A stretch of 64,000 nucleotides of DNA from Streptomyces vietnamensis (GTDB lineage Bacteria; Actinomycetota; Actinomycetes; Streptomycetales; Streptomycetaceae), in assembly GCF_000830005.1 (NCBI RefSeq), contig NZ_CP010407.1, positions 2,895,001 through 2,959,000 on the forward strand, read 5' to 3'. Each line of letters begins with the position of its first letter. The first letter of the stretch is position 1. The translations under genes and the position numbers were made by a program. Below the pieces are notes generated by a model that was not told where the DNA came from, searched no databases, and saw only the letters and a list, made by a program, of their open reading frames with translations. Positions 9,061 to 19,374 of the stretch are shown here, in pieces.

Positions 9061-9165
9061 GGTCCGCCGGGTCAGCGGCCCGGGCCCGTCGGAACGGTCG
9101 GCCGGGTCAGCGGCCCAGGCCGGTCGGAACGGTCGGCCGGGTCAGCGGCCCAGGCCGGTCGGGAG
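9061..9165. repeat. Three tandem 35-bp repeats at the 3' end of the sensor kinase gene
   Basis: Units occupy 9061-9095, 9096-9130 and 9131-9165. The second and third are identical except at the last few bases, and the first differs at three or four positions. The third unit encodes the C-terminal residues and stop codon (TGLGR-stop) of the kinase gene, so the other two units are extra downstream copies of its 3' end that also carry an in-frame-like TGA. This looks like a local slippage duplication. Confidence 0.9.
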
Positions 9166-10293
9166 GAGGGCCGTCACCCGGTAGGCGCCGTCCTCCCGGC
9201 GGGCCTTCAGCGTGCCGCCCATGCTGGTGACCCGCTCCTCCATGGAGAACAGGCCGGTGCCGGTCGAGACGGGCGCCGGGGTCGGCGGGGCCTTCGGCAG
9301 CGGGTTGCGGACCTCGATCCGCAGGTCGGGTCCCTCGACGGTGATCGCGACGGTCACCGGGAGGCCGGGCGCGTGCTTGGCGGCGTTCGTCAGGCACTCC
9401 CGTACGACGCGGTGGACGGCGGCCTGCCGGAGCGGGGACAGCTCCTTGGCCTCCTCGGCGACCGTCAGTTCGACGGGGCTGCCCATCCGTTCGCTCTCCT
9501 CCGCGAGCTCGGCGAGCCCTCCGAGGCCGGGCGTGGCGGCGTCCCGGTCGGCGCGGCGCACGATCGTCTCGTTGAGCATGAGGTGGGCGCGCCGGGCGGT
9601 GTCCGCGAGCTCCTCGAAGTCCTTCTGGTGGGCCTCTCCCCTGGCCCGTACGGAGAGGACCTCGGCCCGCACCGCGAGGACGGTGAGCTCGCGGCCGACC
9701 AGGTCGTGGACGTCCCGGCCGACGGAGATCCGCTCCTCCTGGACGGCCTGCCGGGCGGCGGCCTCGCGGCGCTGGACCTCCAGGGCGCGGACGAGGTCCT
9801 GCCGGTACGCGGCGATGCCGACGCCCGCCGCGAGGACGCCGATCGGGACGACCAGGCTGAGGAAGTCGCTGACGGTCTCGCCGTGCTCGGCGGGCCAGCC
9901 GGGCGTGAGGAAGTAGGCGTACGCCACGGCGACGTACAGCAGGGTCGCGGCGATCGCGGCGCGGCGGCCCCGGAACCGGCCGATCGAGTAGAGCGCGAAC
10001 TGGATCATGGTCAGCTCGTGCAGCCAGCCCATCAGGCCGAGCGCCACCACGTACGGCAGCCACGGCAGCCGGCGGCGCAGCACGAGCGTGGCCGCGCCGG
10101 CCGCCAGGACCAGGGTCGCGGTGACCCCGGTGAGGGAGTTGTCGGCGCGGGCGAGCCCCGGCACGTCCAGGACCATCAGACCGAAGGCGCTGAGCGCGGC
10201 GACGACGTCGAGGGCGCGGGGCGAGACGGCCCACCGGTCCACGCAACGGCGGAGCGCGGGGACGGTGGGGAGGCGGAGCATGCCCTCCATCAT
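9142..10293 (-). CDS. Orphan sensor histidine kinase, NarL/DesK (HisKA_3) type
   Basis: The 383-residue product has an N-terminal membrane domain of about five or six helices (residues 25-165), a linker coiled coil with QRREAAARQAVQEERI, a HisKA_3-type phosphoacceptor site and a C-terminal GHKL ATPase domain with VRECLTNAAKHA (N box) and TGTGLFSMEERVTSMGG (G boxes). The H-box reads GRDVHDLVGREL, close to the usual ELHDxxxxxL but with Asp-Val before the histidine. No response regulator gene is adjacent, so its partner must be elsewhere. The signal is unknown. It reads away from valS and ends in a short tandem repeat. The start could be the first or second Met. Confidence 0.85.
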   Translation of the reverse strand: MMEGMLRLPTVPALRRCVDRWAVSPRALDVVAALSAFGLMVLDVPGLARADNSLTGVTATLVLAAGAATLVLRRRLPWLPYVVALGLMGWLHELTMIQFALYSIGRFRGRRAAIAATLLYVAVAYAYFLTPGWPAEHGETVSDFLSLVVPIGVLAAGVGIAAYRQDLVRALEVQRREAAARQAVQEERISVGRDVHDLVGRELTVLAVRAEVLSVRARGEAHQKDFEELADTARRAHLMLNETIVRRADRDAATPGLGGLAELAEESERMGSPVELTVAEEAKELSPLRQAAVHRVVRECLTNAAKHAPGLPVTVAITVEGPDLRIEVRNPLPKAPPTPAPVSTGTGLFSMEERVTSMGGTLKARREDGAYRVTALLPTGLGR

Positions 10294-10366
10294 CCAGGGT
10301 CTTTCGTCCCGACCCCCTGGACTTCGGTCACAAGTCGCGTGATGTCACCCACAAACGGACAAAACC

Positions 10367-10407
10367 GAAGGGGCCCGGAACCGTGCGTGACGGTTCCGGG
10401 CCCCTTC
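10367..10407 (-). terminator. Strong hairpin terminator of valS
   Basis: A perfect 18-bp inverted repeat (arms 10367-10384 and 10390-10407) encloses a 5-base loop. On the minus strand it is followed by GGTTTTG, a short T-run. It lies 10 bases after the valS stop and about 70 bases before the kinase gene start, so it separates the two transcripts. Confidence 0.9.
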
Positions 10408-10417
10408 GTCGTACGGG

Positions 10418-13039
10418 CTACGCCTGCGGCAGGTTCGCCAGCTGGTTCTGGATGCGGGCGATGTCCTCGTCCGCCTTGGCGAGCCGGCCCTTGATCTTGT
10501 CGACCACGTTGTCCGGGGCCTTGGCGAGGAAGGCCTCGTTTCCGAGCTTGCCCTCGGCCTGCGCCTTCTCCTTCTCGGCGGCGGCCAGGTCCTTGGCGAG
10601 GCGCTTGCGCTCGGCGGCCACGTCGATCGTGCCCGAGAGGTCGAGCGCGACCTCGGCGCCGGCGACCGGCAGGGTGGCGGTGGCGGCGAAGCCCTCGCCC
10701 TCCGGCTGGAGGCGCAGGATCTGACGGATGGCGGCCTCGTGCGCGACGAGCGGGGTGCCGGTCAGCGTGAGGCGGGCGGGCACCTTCTGGGCGTCCTGGA
10801 GGCCCTGCTCCTTGCGGAAGCGGCGGACCTCGGTGACGACCCGCTGGACGAGCTCGATCTCGCGCTCGGCGGCCTCGTCGCGGAAGCCGCTGTCCTTCGG
10901 CCAGTCGGCGATGACGAGGGACTCGCCGCCGGTCAGCGTCGTCCACAGGGTGTCCGTGACGAACGGGACGATCGGGTGCAGGAGTCGCAGCATGACGTCC
11001 AGGACCTCGCCGAGGACCCGGCCGGAGACCTTGGCGCCCTCGCCGCCCGCGAAGAACGTGGTCTTCGACAGCTCGACGTACCAGGCGAAGACCTCGTCCC
11101 ACGCGAAGTGGTAGAGCGACTCGCTCAGCTTGGCGAACTGGAAGTCCTCGTAGTACGCGTCGACCTGAGCGACCGTCTCGTTCAGCCGGGACAGGATCCA
11201 GCGGTCGGTCGCCGACATCGCGGAGGCGTCCGGCAGCGGACCCTCGATGTTCGCGCCGTTCATCATCGCGAAACGGGTCGCGTTCCAGATCTTGTTGGCG
11301 AAGTTGCGGGACGCCTGGACCCAGTCCTCGCCGATCGGCACGTCGGCGCCCGGGGTGGCGCCCTTGGCCAGGGTGAAGCGGACGGCGTCGGAGCCGTACG
11401 CGTCCATCCAGTCCAGCGGGTCGACCGCGTTCGGGTTGGACTTCGACATCTTCTTGCCGAACTCGTCGCGGACGAGACCGGTCAGCGCGATCGTCGTGAA
11501 CGGGACCTCGCCGTCCATCGCGTACAGGCCGAACATCATCATCCGGGCGACCCAGAAGAAGATGATGTCGTGGCCGGTGAGCAGGACGTCGGTCGAGTAG
11601 AACTTCTCCAGGTCCGGGGTCTTCTCCGGCCAGCCGAGCGTCGAGAACGGCCACAGGCCGGACGAGAACCAGGTGTCCAGGACGTCGGGGTCCTGGGTCC
11701 AGCCCTCGCCCGCCGGCGGCTCCTCGTCGGGTCCGACGCAGACGACCTGGCCCTCGGGGCCGTACCAGATCGGGATGCGGTGGCCCCACCACAGCTGGCG
11801 CGAGATGCACCAGTCGTGCATGTTGTCGACCCAGTCGAAGTAGCGCCTCGACATGTCCTCGGGGTGGATCTTCACCCGGCCGTCGCGGACGGCGTCGCCG
11901 GCCTCCTTGGCCAGCGGACCGACCTTGACCCACCACTGCATCGACAGGCGCGGCTCGACCGTCGTCTTGCAGCGCGAGCAGTGGCCCACCGCGTGCATGT
12001 ACGGGCGCTTCTCGGCGACGATCCGGCCCTGCTCCCTGAGCGCGCCGACGATCGCCGAGCGGGCCTCGAAGCGGTCCAGGCCGAGGAAGGGGCCGTGGAC
12101 GGTGATGACGCCGTGCTCGTCCATCACGGTGAGGGACGGCAGGTCGTGGCGGCGGCCGATCTCGAAGTCGTTCGGGTCGTGCGCCGGGGTCACCTTGACG
12201 GCGCCGGTGCCGAACTCCGGGTCGACGTGCGTGTCGGCGACGACCGGGATCGTACGATCGGTCAGCGGCAGCTTGATCCGCTTGCCGACCAGGTGCTTGT
12301 AGCGCTCGTCGTCGGGGTGGACGGCGACGGCGGTGTCACCGAGCATCGTCTCCGCGCGGGTCGTCGCGACGACGAGGCTGTCCTCGCCCTCGCCGTACCG
12401 GATGGAGACGAGCTCGCCGGCGTCGTCCTGGTACTCGACCTCGATGTCGGAGAGCGCGGTGAGGCAGCGCGGGCACCAGTTGATGATGCGCTCGGCGCGG
12501 TAGATCAGCTCGTCGTCGTAGAGCTTCTTGAAGATGGTCTGGACGGCACGGGACAGGCCCTCGTCCATGGTGAAGCGCTCACGGCTCCAGTCGACGCCGT
12601 CGCCGAGCCGGCGCATCTGGCCGAGGATCCGGCCGCCGTACTCCTCCTTCCACTGCCAGACGCGCTCGACGAACTCCTCGCGGCCCAGGTCGTGGCGGGA
12701 CTTGCCCTCCTCGGCGAGCTGCTGCTCGACCTTGTTCTGGGTGGCGATGCCGGCGTGGTCCATGCCGGGCAGCCACAGGGCCTCGAAGCCCTGCATGCGC
12801 TTGCGGCGGACCAGGGCGTCCATCAGCGTGTGCTGGAAGGCGTGGCCGAGGTGGAGGGAGCCGGTGACGTTCGGCGGCGGGATGACGATGGTGTACGGCG
12901 GCTTCTCGGACTTCGCGTCCGCCTCGAAGTACCCGCGCTCTACCCAGCGCTCGTACAGCGGCCCCTCTACCTCGGCCGGCGCGTAGGTGGTCGGCAATTC
13001 GGTGGTGGCTGCTGTCTGCTGCTGAGTGTTCTCGGTCAC
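10418..13039 (-). CDS. valS: Valyl-tRNA synthetase
   Basis: ValS charges tRNA-Val with valine and edits mischarged threonine. The 873-residue product has the class I motifs: [14 protein letters not shown] (HIGH-type, about residues 52-66) and KKMSKSNPN (KMSKS near 530-534). An editing domain lies between them, followed by an anticodon-binding domain and a C-terminal coiled-coil arm ([25 protein letters not shown]). The start is GTG at 13039. No T-box-like leader is visible in the short upstream region. It is followed by a strong hairpin. Confidence 0.98.
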   Translation of the reverse strand: MTENTQQQTAATTELPTTYAPAEVEGPLYERWVERGYFEADAKSEKPPYTIVIPPPNVTGSLHLGHAFQHTLMDALVRRKRMQGFEALWLPGMDHAGIATQNKVEQQLAEEGKSRHDLGREEFVERVWQWKEEYGGRILGQMRRLGDGVDWSRERFTMDEGLSRAVQTIFKKLYDDELIYRAERIINWCPRCLTALSDIEVEYQDDAGELVSIRYGEGEDSLVVATTRAETMLGDTAVAVHPDDERYKHLVGKRIKLPLTDRTIPVVADTHVDPEFGTGAVKVTPAHDPNDFEIGRRHDLPSLTVMDEHGVITVHGPFLGLDRFEARSAIVGALREQGRIVAEKRPYMHAVGHCSRCKTTVEPRLSMQWWVKVGPLAKEAGDAVRDGRVKIHPEDMSRRYFDWVDNMHDWCISRQLWWGHRIPIWYGPEGQVVCVGPDEEPPAGEGWTQDPDVLDTWFSSGLWPFSTLGWPEKTPDLEKFYSTDVLLTGHDIIFFWVARMMMFGLYAMDGEVPFTTIALTGLVRDEFGKKMSKSNPNAVDPLDWMDAYGSDAVRFTLAKGATPGADVPIGEDWVQASRNFANKIWNATRFAMMNGANIEGPLPDASAMSATDRWILSRLNETVAQVDAYYEDFQFAKLSESLYHFAWDEVFAWYVELSKTTFFAGGEGAKVSGRVLGEVLDVMLRLLHPIVPFVTDTLWTTLTGGESLVIADWPKDSGFRDEAAEREIELVQRVVTEVRRFRKEQGLQDAQKVPARLTLTGTPLVAHEAAIRQILRLQPEGEGFAATATLPVAGAEVALDLSGTIDVAAERKRLAKDLAAAEKEKAQAEGKLGNEAFLAKAPDNVVDKIKGRLAKADEDIARIQNQLANLPQA

Positions 13040-13177
13040 GGGGGCAGTTTAGGGGTGTCCCGGCACTGTCCTGAAACGCTTTGGTTCGGTAACGGTGTGG
13101 CCCCCGCCGCGCGTCCGGGACGGCGGTTCCGCCAGGATGTCCGGCAGACATAAACATCCTGTGAGGGGAACCTGTCG

Positions 13178-14149
13178 ATGAGCTACAACCAGCCGGGCCC
13201 GTACGGCGGCCAGCAGCCCGGTCCTTACGGCCAGCCGGGCCCGTACGGCCAGCCGCCGCAGCAGCCGGGCCCGTACGGCCAGCCGCAGGCTCCGCAGCCG
13301 GGTTACGGATACCCCCAGCAGGCCCCGCAGGGCGTCCCGCCGCAGCAGGCCCCGTACGGCTACCCGCAGCAGCAGCCGGGATACCCCCAGCAGCCCGGCC
13401 CCTACGGCCAGCAGCCCCAGTACGGCGCCCCGCAGGGCCCCGGCGGCTACGTGCCGCATCCACCGGCCCCGAAGAAGTCCAAGGCCGGCCTCGTCATCGG
13501 CGGCATCGCGGTGGTGGCGGCGCTGGGCGTGGCCGCGTACTTCGTGCTCGGTGGCGGCGGGAACGGTGCCGTCGCCGACGACACCAAGGGGTACAAGATC
13601 GCCCCTGCGGCCGCCATCGGCGAGTTCAAGAAGGAGGGCGCCGACAGGGCCGGCGCCATGTCCGCCGAGCAGAAGGCCAACGCCGTCGCCATGGGGATCC
13701 AGAACCCCCAGATGATCGCGGCCTCCTACAAGTCCGGCACCGATGCCCTCAAGGCCAAGTCCATGAGCCTGAACGGGATGTGGGGAGAGATCGCCGACCC
13801 CGAGAAGGCCCTCGACGCCGCCTTCGCGAACTACGAGAAGAACCAGGCCGCCACGTCGAAGGACGTCAAGATGACGCCCATCGGCAGCCCCGAGTCCAAG
13901 ACGCCCGCCGGCTTCGAGGGCGCGCTGATGAAGTGCCAGAACATCCAGTTCGAGAGCACCGGCGCGCAGACGACCCCCGGCCCGAAGTCCGCCCAGATTC
14001 CCACCTGCATCTGGGCCGACTACAGCACGCTGGGCGTCGTCAACGCCGTCGACCCGGCGGCGATGATGACCGGCGGGACCGGTTTCACCCTGGACCAGGT
14101 CGCCGAGCTGGCGGCCCAGCACTACAAGGCCTCCCGCAGCAAGGCGTAA
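13178..14149 (+). CDS. Membrane-anchored protein with Pro/Gly/Tyr/Gln-rich N-terminal repeats
   Basis: The 323-residue product has three parts. Residues 1-95 are low-complexity repeats built on PGPYGQ and GYPQQ, probably cytoplasmic and disordered. One membrane helix follows a KKSK basic cluster (about 103-122: GLVIGGIAVVAALGVAAYFVL). An extracellular domain of about 195 residues follows, with two cysteines (KCQN, TCIW) that may form a disulphide. This layout is common among Streptomyces hypothetical proteins; function unknown. The ATG follows a GAGGGGAA ribosome binding site. It diverges from valS and converges on clpX, separated by a hairpin. Confidence 0.85.
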   Translation: MSYNQPGPYGGQQPGPYGQPGPYGQPPQQPGPYGQPQAPQPGYGYPQQAPQGVPPQQAPYGYPQQQPGYPQQPGPYGQQPQYGAPQGPGGYVPHPPAPKKSKAGLVIGGIAVVAALGVAAYFVLGGGGNGAVADDTKGYKIAPAAAIGEFKKEGADRAGAMSAEQKANAVAMGIQNPQMIAASYKSGTDALKAKSMSLNGMWGEIADPEKALDAAFANYEKNQAATSKDVKMTPIGSPESKTPAGFEGALMKCQNIQFESTGAQTTPGPKSAQIPTCIWADYSTLGVVNAVDPAAMMTGGTGFTLDQVAELAAQHYKASRSKA

Positions 14150-14162
14150 CCCCGCGTACGCA

Positions 14163-14199
14163 GAAGGGGCGCCCCGCCGGTTCGGCGGGGCGCCCCTTC
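14163..14199. terminator. Bidirectional hairpin between the repeat-rich membrane protein gene and clpX
   Basis: A perfect 17-bp stem (14163-14179 with 14183-14199) has a 3-base GTT loop. It sits between convergent genes, 13 bases after one stop and 14 after the other, and can serve both strands. Confidence 0.9.
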
Positions 14200-14213
14200 C
14201 ATGTCCATACGGC

Positions 14214-15497
<1,284 letters not shown>

Positions 15498-15592
15498 GAG
15501 GTGCTTCCCCTTCGCCTGGGAGCGCTTGGTTCAGCGACTCCTGGTGCCTCATATTCGACGGTACCTTGCCGGGCCCCCCGTTCGGGCCCCCC

Positions 15593-15630
15593 TTGGCGTG
15601 GTTGACATGGTCGCAATTCGGCCACGCCAA
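15593..15630. other. Inverted repeat between clpP2 and clpX
   Basis: TTGGCGTGG (15593-15601) pairs with CCACGCCAA (15622-15630) across a 20-base loop that contains TTGACA on the plus strand. It follows the clpP2 stop by 23 bases. It could be a weak terminator or attenuator for clpP1-clpP2, or an operator in front of clpX. The sequence does not decide between these. Confidence 0.5.
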
Positions 15631-15653
15631 CCACGGCGAGGGAAGGTCGGGCG

Positions 15654-16328
15654 TCAGCGCTCGGCGGAGGCCGTGCTCTTGCGGGTCGAGACGATCTGGT
15701 CGATCAGGCCGTACGCCAGGGCGTCCTCGGCCGTCAGGATCTTGTCGCGCTCGATGTCGTCGCGGATCTTCTCGATCGGGGTCGAGGAGTGCTTGGCCAG
15801 CATCTCCTCCAGCTGGCTGCGCATGCGCAGGATCTCGTTGGCCGCGATCTCCAGGTCGGAGAGCTGCTCACGGCCGGTGCCGCCGGACGGCTGGTGGATC
15901 AGCACGCGGGCGTTCGGCAGGGCCATCCGCTTGCCGGGGGTGCCGGCGGCGAGCAGCACGGCCGCGGCGGAGGCCGCCTGGCCCATGCAGACCGTCTGGA
16001 TGTCCGGCTTCACGAACTGCATCGTGTCGTAGATCGCCGTGAGGGCGGTGAAGGAGCCGCCCGGGCTGTTGATGTAGATCGAGATGTCGCGGTCCGGGTC
16101 CATCGACTCCAGGCACAGGAGCTGCGCCATGACGTCGTTGGCGGAGGCGTCGTCGATCTGCACGCCGAGGAAGATCACGCGCTCCTCGAACAGCTTCGCG
16201 TACGGGTCGTACTCGCGGACGCCCTGCGAGGTGCGCTCGACGAAGCGCGGCACGACGTAGCGGTTGTCCATCGGCGCGCCGGTGTAGAGGCCGCTCGGGG
16301 AGAGGTTGTTCTGCATCTGGGTGTTCAC
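15654..16328 (-). CDS. clpP2: ATP-dependent Clp protease proteolytic subunit 2
   Basis: ClpP forms the barrel protease that degrades proteins delivered by ClpX or ClpC. The 224-residue product has the catalytic triad Ser120 (GQAASAA), His145 (IHQPSGG) and Asp195 (ERDK). The start shown is GTG at 16328; an ATG twelve bases downstream (MQNNLSPSG) is an alternative, and the mature N-terminus is in any case made by processing. It lies 53 bases after clpP1 and is probably cotranscribed with it. Streptomyces ClpP1 and ClpP2 are expected to assemble into one mixed complex. Confidence 0.97.
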   Translation of the reverse strand: MNTQMQNNLSPSGLYTGAPMDNRYVVPRFVERTSQGVREYDPYAKLFEERVIFLGVQIDDASANDVMAQLLCLESMDPDRDISIYINSPGGSFTALTAIYDTMQFVKPDIQTVCMGQAASAAAVLLAAGTPGKRMALPNARVLIHQPSGGTGREQLSDLEIAANEILRMRSQLEEMLAKHSSTPIEKIRDDIERDKILTAEDALAYGLIDQIVSTRKSTASAER

Positions 16329-16381
16329 CGTCCTGGTGGCGTTCAGAGGGGGCTGGGGGCTCTTCGGCGGGCTGCCGGCGC

Positions 16382-16999
16382 TCAGGCGCCCGTGCCGCCG
16401 CCGCCCGGAACACCCGCGGCGTGCGTGATGATGTCGTCGATGAGGCCGTACTCCTTGGCCTCCTCCGCGGTGAACCAGCGGTCGCGGTCGCCGTCGCGGA
16501 TGATCGCCTCGACGGTCTGGCCGGAGTGGTGCGCGGTGATCTCGGCCATGCGCTTCTTGGTGCGCAGGAGGTACTCGGCCTGGATCTTGATGTCGGAGGC
16601 GGTGCCGCCGATGCCGGCGGAGCCCTGGTGCATCAGGATGTCGGTGTTCGGCAGCGCGAAGCGCTTGCCGGGGGTGCCGCCGGTGAGCAGGAACTGGCCC
16701 ATCGAGGCCGCCATGCCCATACCGATGGTGACGACGTCGTTCGGGATGTACTGCATGGTGTCGTAGACGGCCATGCCGGCCGTCACGGAGCCACCGGGGC
16801 TGTTGATGTACAGGAAGATGTCCTTGTCCGGCTCGGCGGCCAGGAGGAGCATCTGCGCGGTGATCTTGTTGGCGATGTCGTCGTCGACCTGCTGGCCGAG
16901 GAAGATGATCCGCTCGCCGAGCAGCCGGTTGTAGACATGGTCGCCGAGGCCGCCACCGATGGACGGCTCACCCGCGGCGTAAGGCTTCAGATTCGTCAC
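16382..16999 (-). CDS. clpP1: ATP-dependent Clp protease proteolytic subunit 1
   Basis: The 205-residue product has Ser99 (GMAASMG), His124 (MHQGSAG) and Asp173 (DRDRW) as catalytic triad. The residue after HQ is Gly, where ClpP proteins nearly always have Pro. The GTG start at 16999 is preceded by AGGTGG with a short 5-base spacing; an in-frame ATG at 17074 would add 25 Arg-rich residues and cannot be excluded, since the frame is open back to 17176. A ClgR-type operator lies about 120 bases upstream. It heads the clpP1-clpP2 operon next to tig, the conserved Streptomyces order. ClpP1 is linked to development and secondary metabolism in Streptomyces. Confidence 0.95.
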   Translation of the reverse strand: MTNLKPYAAGEPSIGGGLGDHVYNRLLGERIIFLGQQVDDDIANKITAQMLLLAAEPDKDIFLYINSPGGSVTAGMAVYDTMQYIPNDVVTIGMGMAASMGQFLLTGGTPGKRFALPNTDILMHQGSAGIGGTASDIKIQAEYLLRTKKRMAEITAHHSGQTVEAIIRDGDRDRWFTAEEAKEYGLIDDIITHAAGVPGGGGTGA

Positions 17000-17120
17000 G
17001 TATCCACCTGCTCGTCTCCGACGGCCCCAAGCCGTCTCAGCGTCTTGTTCTGAGGGCAGTGCCCTCGTATTCATGGACCCTAACGCGCAGGTCGGACAAC
17101 GCCATCCCGGTTCCCGAACT

Positions 17121-17134
17121 GTTCGCTGGGAGCG
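17121..17134 (-). promoter_or_regulatory. ClgR-type operator upstream of clpP1
   Basis: The sequence GTTCGC-TGGGA-GCG matches exactly the GTTCGC-N5-GCG box reported for the Streptomyces activator ClgR, which controls clpP1 and lon. It is 122 bases upstream of the chosen clpP1 start and 47 bases upstream of the alternative ATG. The clgR gene is not in the window. Confidence 0.75.
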
Positions 17135-17171
17135 CAAGGTAGTTGGGGGCGCATAAGCGGGTCCGGTTACG

Positions 17172-17213
17172 TCCACGGGCCCGTACGCACAGCAGTGCGT
17201 ACGGGCCCGTGGA
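17172..17213 (-). terminator. Strong hairpin terminator of tig
   Basis: A perfect 19-bp stem (17172-17190 with 17195-17213) encloses a 4-base AGCA loop. It lies 26 bases past the tig stop and upstream of the clpP1 operator, separating tig from the clp operon. Confidence 0.92.
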
Positions 17214-17239
17214 GCAGGGTCCGCCGGGGGCGGGGGCCC

Positions 17240-18628
17240 TTACTTGTCCTCGGAGACCTCGGCCTCGCCGGTGACGGCCTCGACGGCCTCGGCGGCGGCC
17301 TCGACGACCTCGTCCTCGTCGTCGGAGAGGTCGACGACCTCGCCGTTGGTGTCCTTGACCGTGGCGGCCTCGACGACGACCGCGAGGGCCTTGCCGCGGG
17401 CGACCTCGCCGACGAGCATCGGGACCTGGCCCTGCTGGGCCACGGCCTGGGCGAACTGGTCGGGGCTCATGCCGGAGGAGGCGGCACGGCGGAACAGGTG
17501 CTCGGTGAGCTCCTCGCGGGAGACGTCGAGCTTCTCCTTGTTGACGAGCTCATCGAGGATGAACTGCGTCTTGATGCCCTTCTCGGCCTGCTCCTTGGTC
17601 TCGGCCAGGAACTCCTCCTCGGTCTTGCCCTGGATCTCCAGGTACTTCGCGAGGTCGAGGCCCATCTGGCCGAGCTGGTGGTGCTCCAGGTTGTGCTTGC
17701 GGGTGTTGATCTCGTCCTCGAGAAGCTTCTCGGGCATCGGGACCTCGACCAGCTTGAGGAGCTCGTCGAGGACGCGCTCCTGGGCCTGGGTGGCCTGGTC
17801 GAACTGCTTCATGTTCTCGAGGCGCTTGCGGCTGTCGGCCTTGAGCTCGTCGAGGGTGTCGAACTCCGACGCCATCTGCGCGAACTCGTCGTCGAGCTCG
17901 GGGAGCTCACGGGCGGCGACGGCGGTGACCTTGACGGTGACCTCCGCGTCCTTGCCCTCGGCGGAGCCGCCCTTCAGCTGCGAGGTGAAGGTGGCCTCGC
18001 CGCCGGCCTCCAGGCCCTTGACGGCCTCGTCGATGCCGTCGAGGAGCTCGCCGGAGCCGATGGTGTACGAGACGTCGCTGGCGACACCGTCGGGCAGGAC
18101 CTCGCCGTCGACCTTGGCCTCGAGGTCGATGGTGACGACGTCGCCCTCGGCGGCGGCGCGCTCGACGGTCTTCGTCGAGGCGAAGCGCTCGCGGAGCTGC
18201 TCCACGGACTTCTCGACGTCCTCGTCGGTGACCTCGACCGCGTCGACGGTGACCTCGATGCCGGAGTAGTCCGGGATCTCGATCGTCGGGCGGACGTCGA
18301 CCTCGGCGGTGAAGGCCAGCAGCTCGCCGTCCTTCAGCTCGGTGATGTCGACCTCGGGCTGGCCGAGCGGGTTGACCTCGGCCTCGTTGACGGCCTCGGT
18401 GTAGAACTTCGGGAGCGCGTCGTTGACGGCCTCCTCCAGCACGGCGCCGCGACCGAACCGCTGGTCGATCACGCGAGCCGGGATCTTGCCCTTACGGAAG
18501 CCCTTGACCGTGACCTGCTGGTTGATCTTCTTGTACGCCGCGTCGAGGCTGTCCTTGAGCTCCTCGAAGGGCACCTCGACAGTGAGCCGAACCCGGGTCG
18601 GGTTCAGGGTCTCCACGGCGCTCTTCAC
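17240..18628 (-). CDS. tig: Trigger factor, ribosome-associated peptidyl-prolyl isomerase
   Basis: Trigger factor binds at the ribosome exit tunnel and helps new chains fold. The 462-residue product starts [24 protein letters not shown], contains the ribosome-binding signature GFRKGKIP near residues 43-50, a central FKBP-like domain (about 150-240) and a C-terminal chaperone domain. The C-terminus is a very acidic Glu/Asp/Val/Ala tail. The GTG at 18628 has a clear AAGGAG ribosome binding site 8 bases upstream; the longer open frame is not used. The clp genes lie directly downstream, a conserved quality-control neighbourhood. Confidence 0.96.
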   Translation of the reverse strand: MKSAVETLNPTRVRLTVEVPFEELKDSLDAAYKKINQQVTVKGFRKGKIPARVIDQRFGRGAVLEEAVNDALPKFYTEAVNEAEVNPLGQPEVDITELKDGELLAFTAEVDVRPTIEIPDYSGIEVTVDAVEVTDEDVEKSVEQLRERFASTKTVERAAAEGDVVTIDLEAKVDGEVLPDGVASDVSYTIGSGELLDGIDEAVKGLEAGGEATFTSQLKGGSAEGKDAEVTVKVTAVAARELPELDDEFAQMASEFDTLDELKADSRKRLENMKQFDQATQAQERVLDELLKLVEVPMPEKLLEDEINTRKHNLEHHQLGQMGLDLAKYLEIQGKTEEEFLAETKEQAEKGIKTQFILDELVNKEKLDVSREELTEHLFRRAASSGMSPDQFAQAVAQQGQVPMLVGEVARGKALAVVVEAATVKDTNGEVVDLSDDEDEVVEAAAEAVEAVTGEAEVSEDK

Positions 18629-18802
18629 GGTTCGGTCTCCTTGTGGCTGATTCCTGGAATCCACCGGGGCCGCGTGTGGCGGTTCCGGCAGGTCGGCCCG
18701 GTCAGAAAGACACACGGGCACGCAGCTTGCATAGTAACCGCAAGCGGGATGACGCCCACAACGTGATCAAGGGTGCGCGAGGTCGGCGCGTGATCGTCAT
18801 GG

Positions 18803-18876
18803 TCGGGGTGGCGGGATTTGAACCCACGGCCTTCCGCTCCCAAAGCGGACGCGCTACCAAGCTGCGCCACACCCCG
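18803..18876 (-). tRNA. tRNA-Pro, anticodon TGG
   Basis: On the minus strand the sequence begins CGGGGTG and closes with the complementary CACCCCG plus discriminator A, giving a 7-bp acceptor stem. The anticodon stem-loop is TCCGC-TTTGGGA-GCGGA with anticodon TGG, and the T-arm has GTTCAAATC. Total length is 74 nt without encoded CCA. Confidence 0.97.
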
Positions 18877-19009
18877 TCGGTGCGACACGTAGGGTACATG
18901 GACGGGGACTGTGCGGCGCCCCCTGATTTCCGGGGTGTGCGCGAAAGGCCGCCGACCGGCTACCATGCTCCTCGTGCCGCGGTCCTCGTGACCTGCGGCG
19001 CGACGCTGT

Positions 19010-19080
19010 GCGGGTGTAGCTCAATGGTAGAGCACTAGTCTTCCAAACTAGCTACGCGGGTTCGATTCCCGTCACCCGCT
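19010..19080 (+). tRNA. tRNA-Gly, anticodon TCC
   Basis: The 71-nt gene has the acceptor stem GCGGGTG/CACCCGC, a D-arm with AGCTCAATGGTAGAGC, the anticodon stem-loop CTAGT-CTTCCAA-ACTAG (anticodon TCC) and a T-arm with GGTTCGATTCC. CCA is not encoded. It diverges from tRNA-Pro, with 133 bases between them for promoters. Confidence 0.97.
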
Positions 19081-19085
19081 CTGAA

Positions 19086-19120
19086 CGAAGAAAACCCCAG
19101 GTGACCTGGGGTTTTCTTCG
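19086..19120 (+). terminator. Rho-independent terminator of tRNA-Gly
   Basis: A 16-bp perfect stem (19086-19101 with 19105-19120) with loop TGA has an A-rich upstream side and a T-rich downstream side (GGGGTTTTCTTCG). It follows the tRNA by 5 bases. It is the most classical intrinsic terminator in the window. Confidence 0.93.
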
Positions 19121-19179
19121 TTTCGGGCCGCCGCCGACGCCAGCGGGACGCCGCCGCCCGCAGCCGGCCCGCCGGTCGC

Positions 19180-19374
19180 TCAGAACTTTATGGCGGCGAT
19201 CGTCTGCGTTATCGAGTCCAGGAAGCGCTGGATGTCGTCCGCCATGCCGGTGGAGGCGAGGAAGAAGCCGAAGAGGACCGCGACCACGGCCGGGCCGCCC
19301 TTGAGGTTCCCCCCGCGGATCAGCACCACCAGGATGATTGCCAACAGCAACACCACAGACAGTGAAATGGCCAC
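19180..19374 (-). CDS. Small two-helix membrane protein of unknown function
   Basis: The 64-residue product starts MAISLSVVLLLAIILVVLIRGG and has two hydrophobic segments (about 3-18 and 28-44) joined by a short RGGNLKGG loop. A polar, amphipathic C-terminus follows (DDIQRFLDSITQTIAAIKF). The codon pattern is normal for the region, supporting a real gene. The ribosome binding site is weak (AAGGGTG, long spacing). I recall similar tiny proteins in many Streptomyces chromosomes and in integrative elements, but cannot confirm it here. It stands alone between the tRNA pair and the phosphatase gene. Function unknown. Confidence 0.75.
   Translation of the reverse strand: MAISLSVVLLLAIILVVLIRGGNLKGGPAVVAVLFGFFLASTGMADDIQRFLDSITQTIAAIKF

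Noticed and set aside
9061..9165. Possible CRISPR array
   Set aside because: The three units are directly tandem with no spacers, and there are no cas genes.
10739..13153. 804-residue plus-strand open frame opposite valS
   Set aside because: Antisense shadow of the valyl-tRNA synthetase gene.
13040..13177. T-box or other riboswitch upstream of valS
   Set aside because: Only about 140 bases separate the divergent genes, and no specifier or T-box-like sequence was seen.
18803..19080. Attachment site of an integrated element at the tRNA genes
   Set aside because: No integrase, no excisionase and no second copy of a tRNA 3' end were found in the window.
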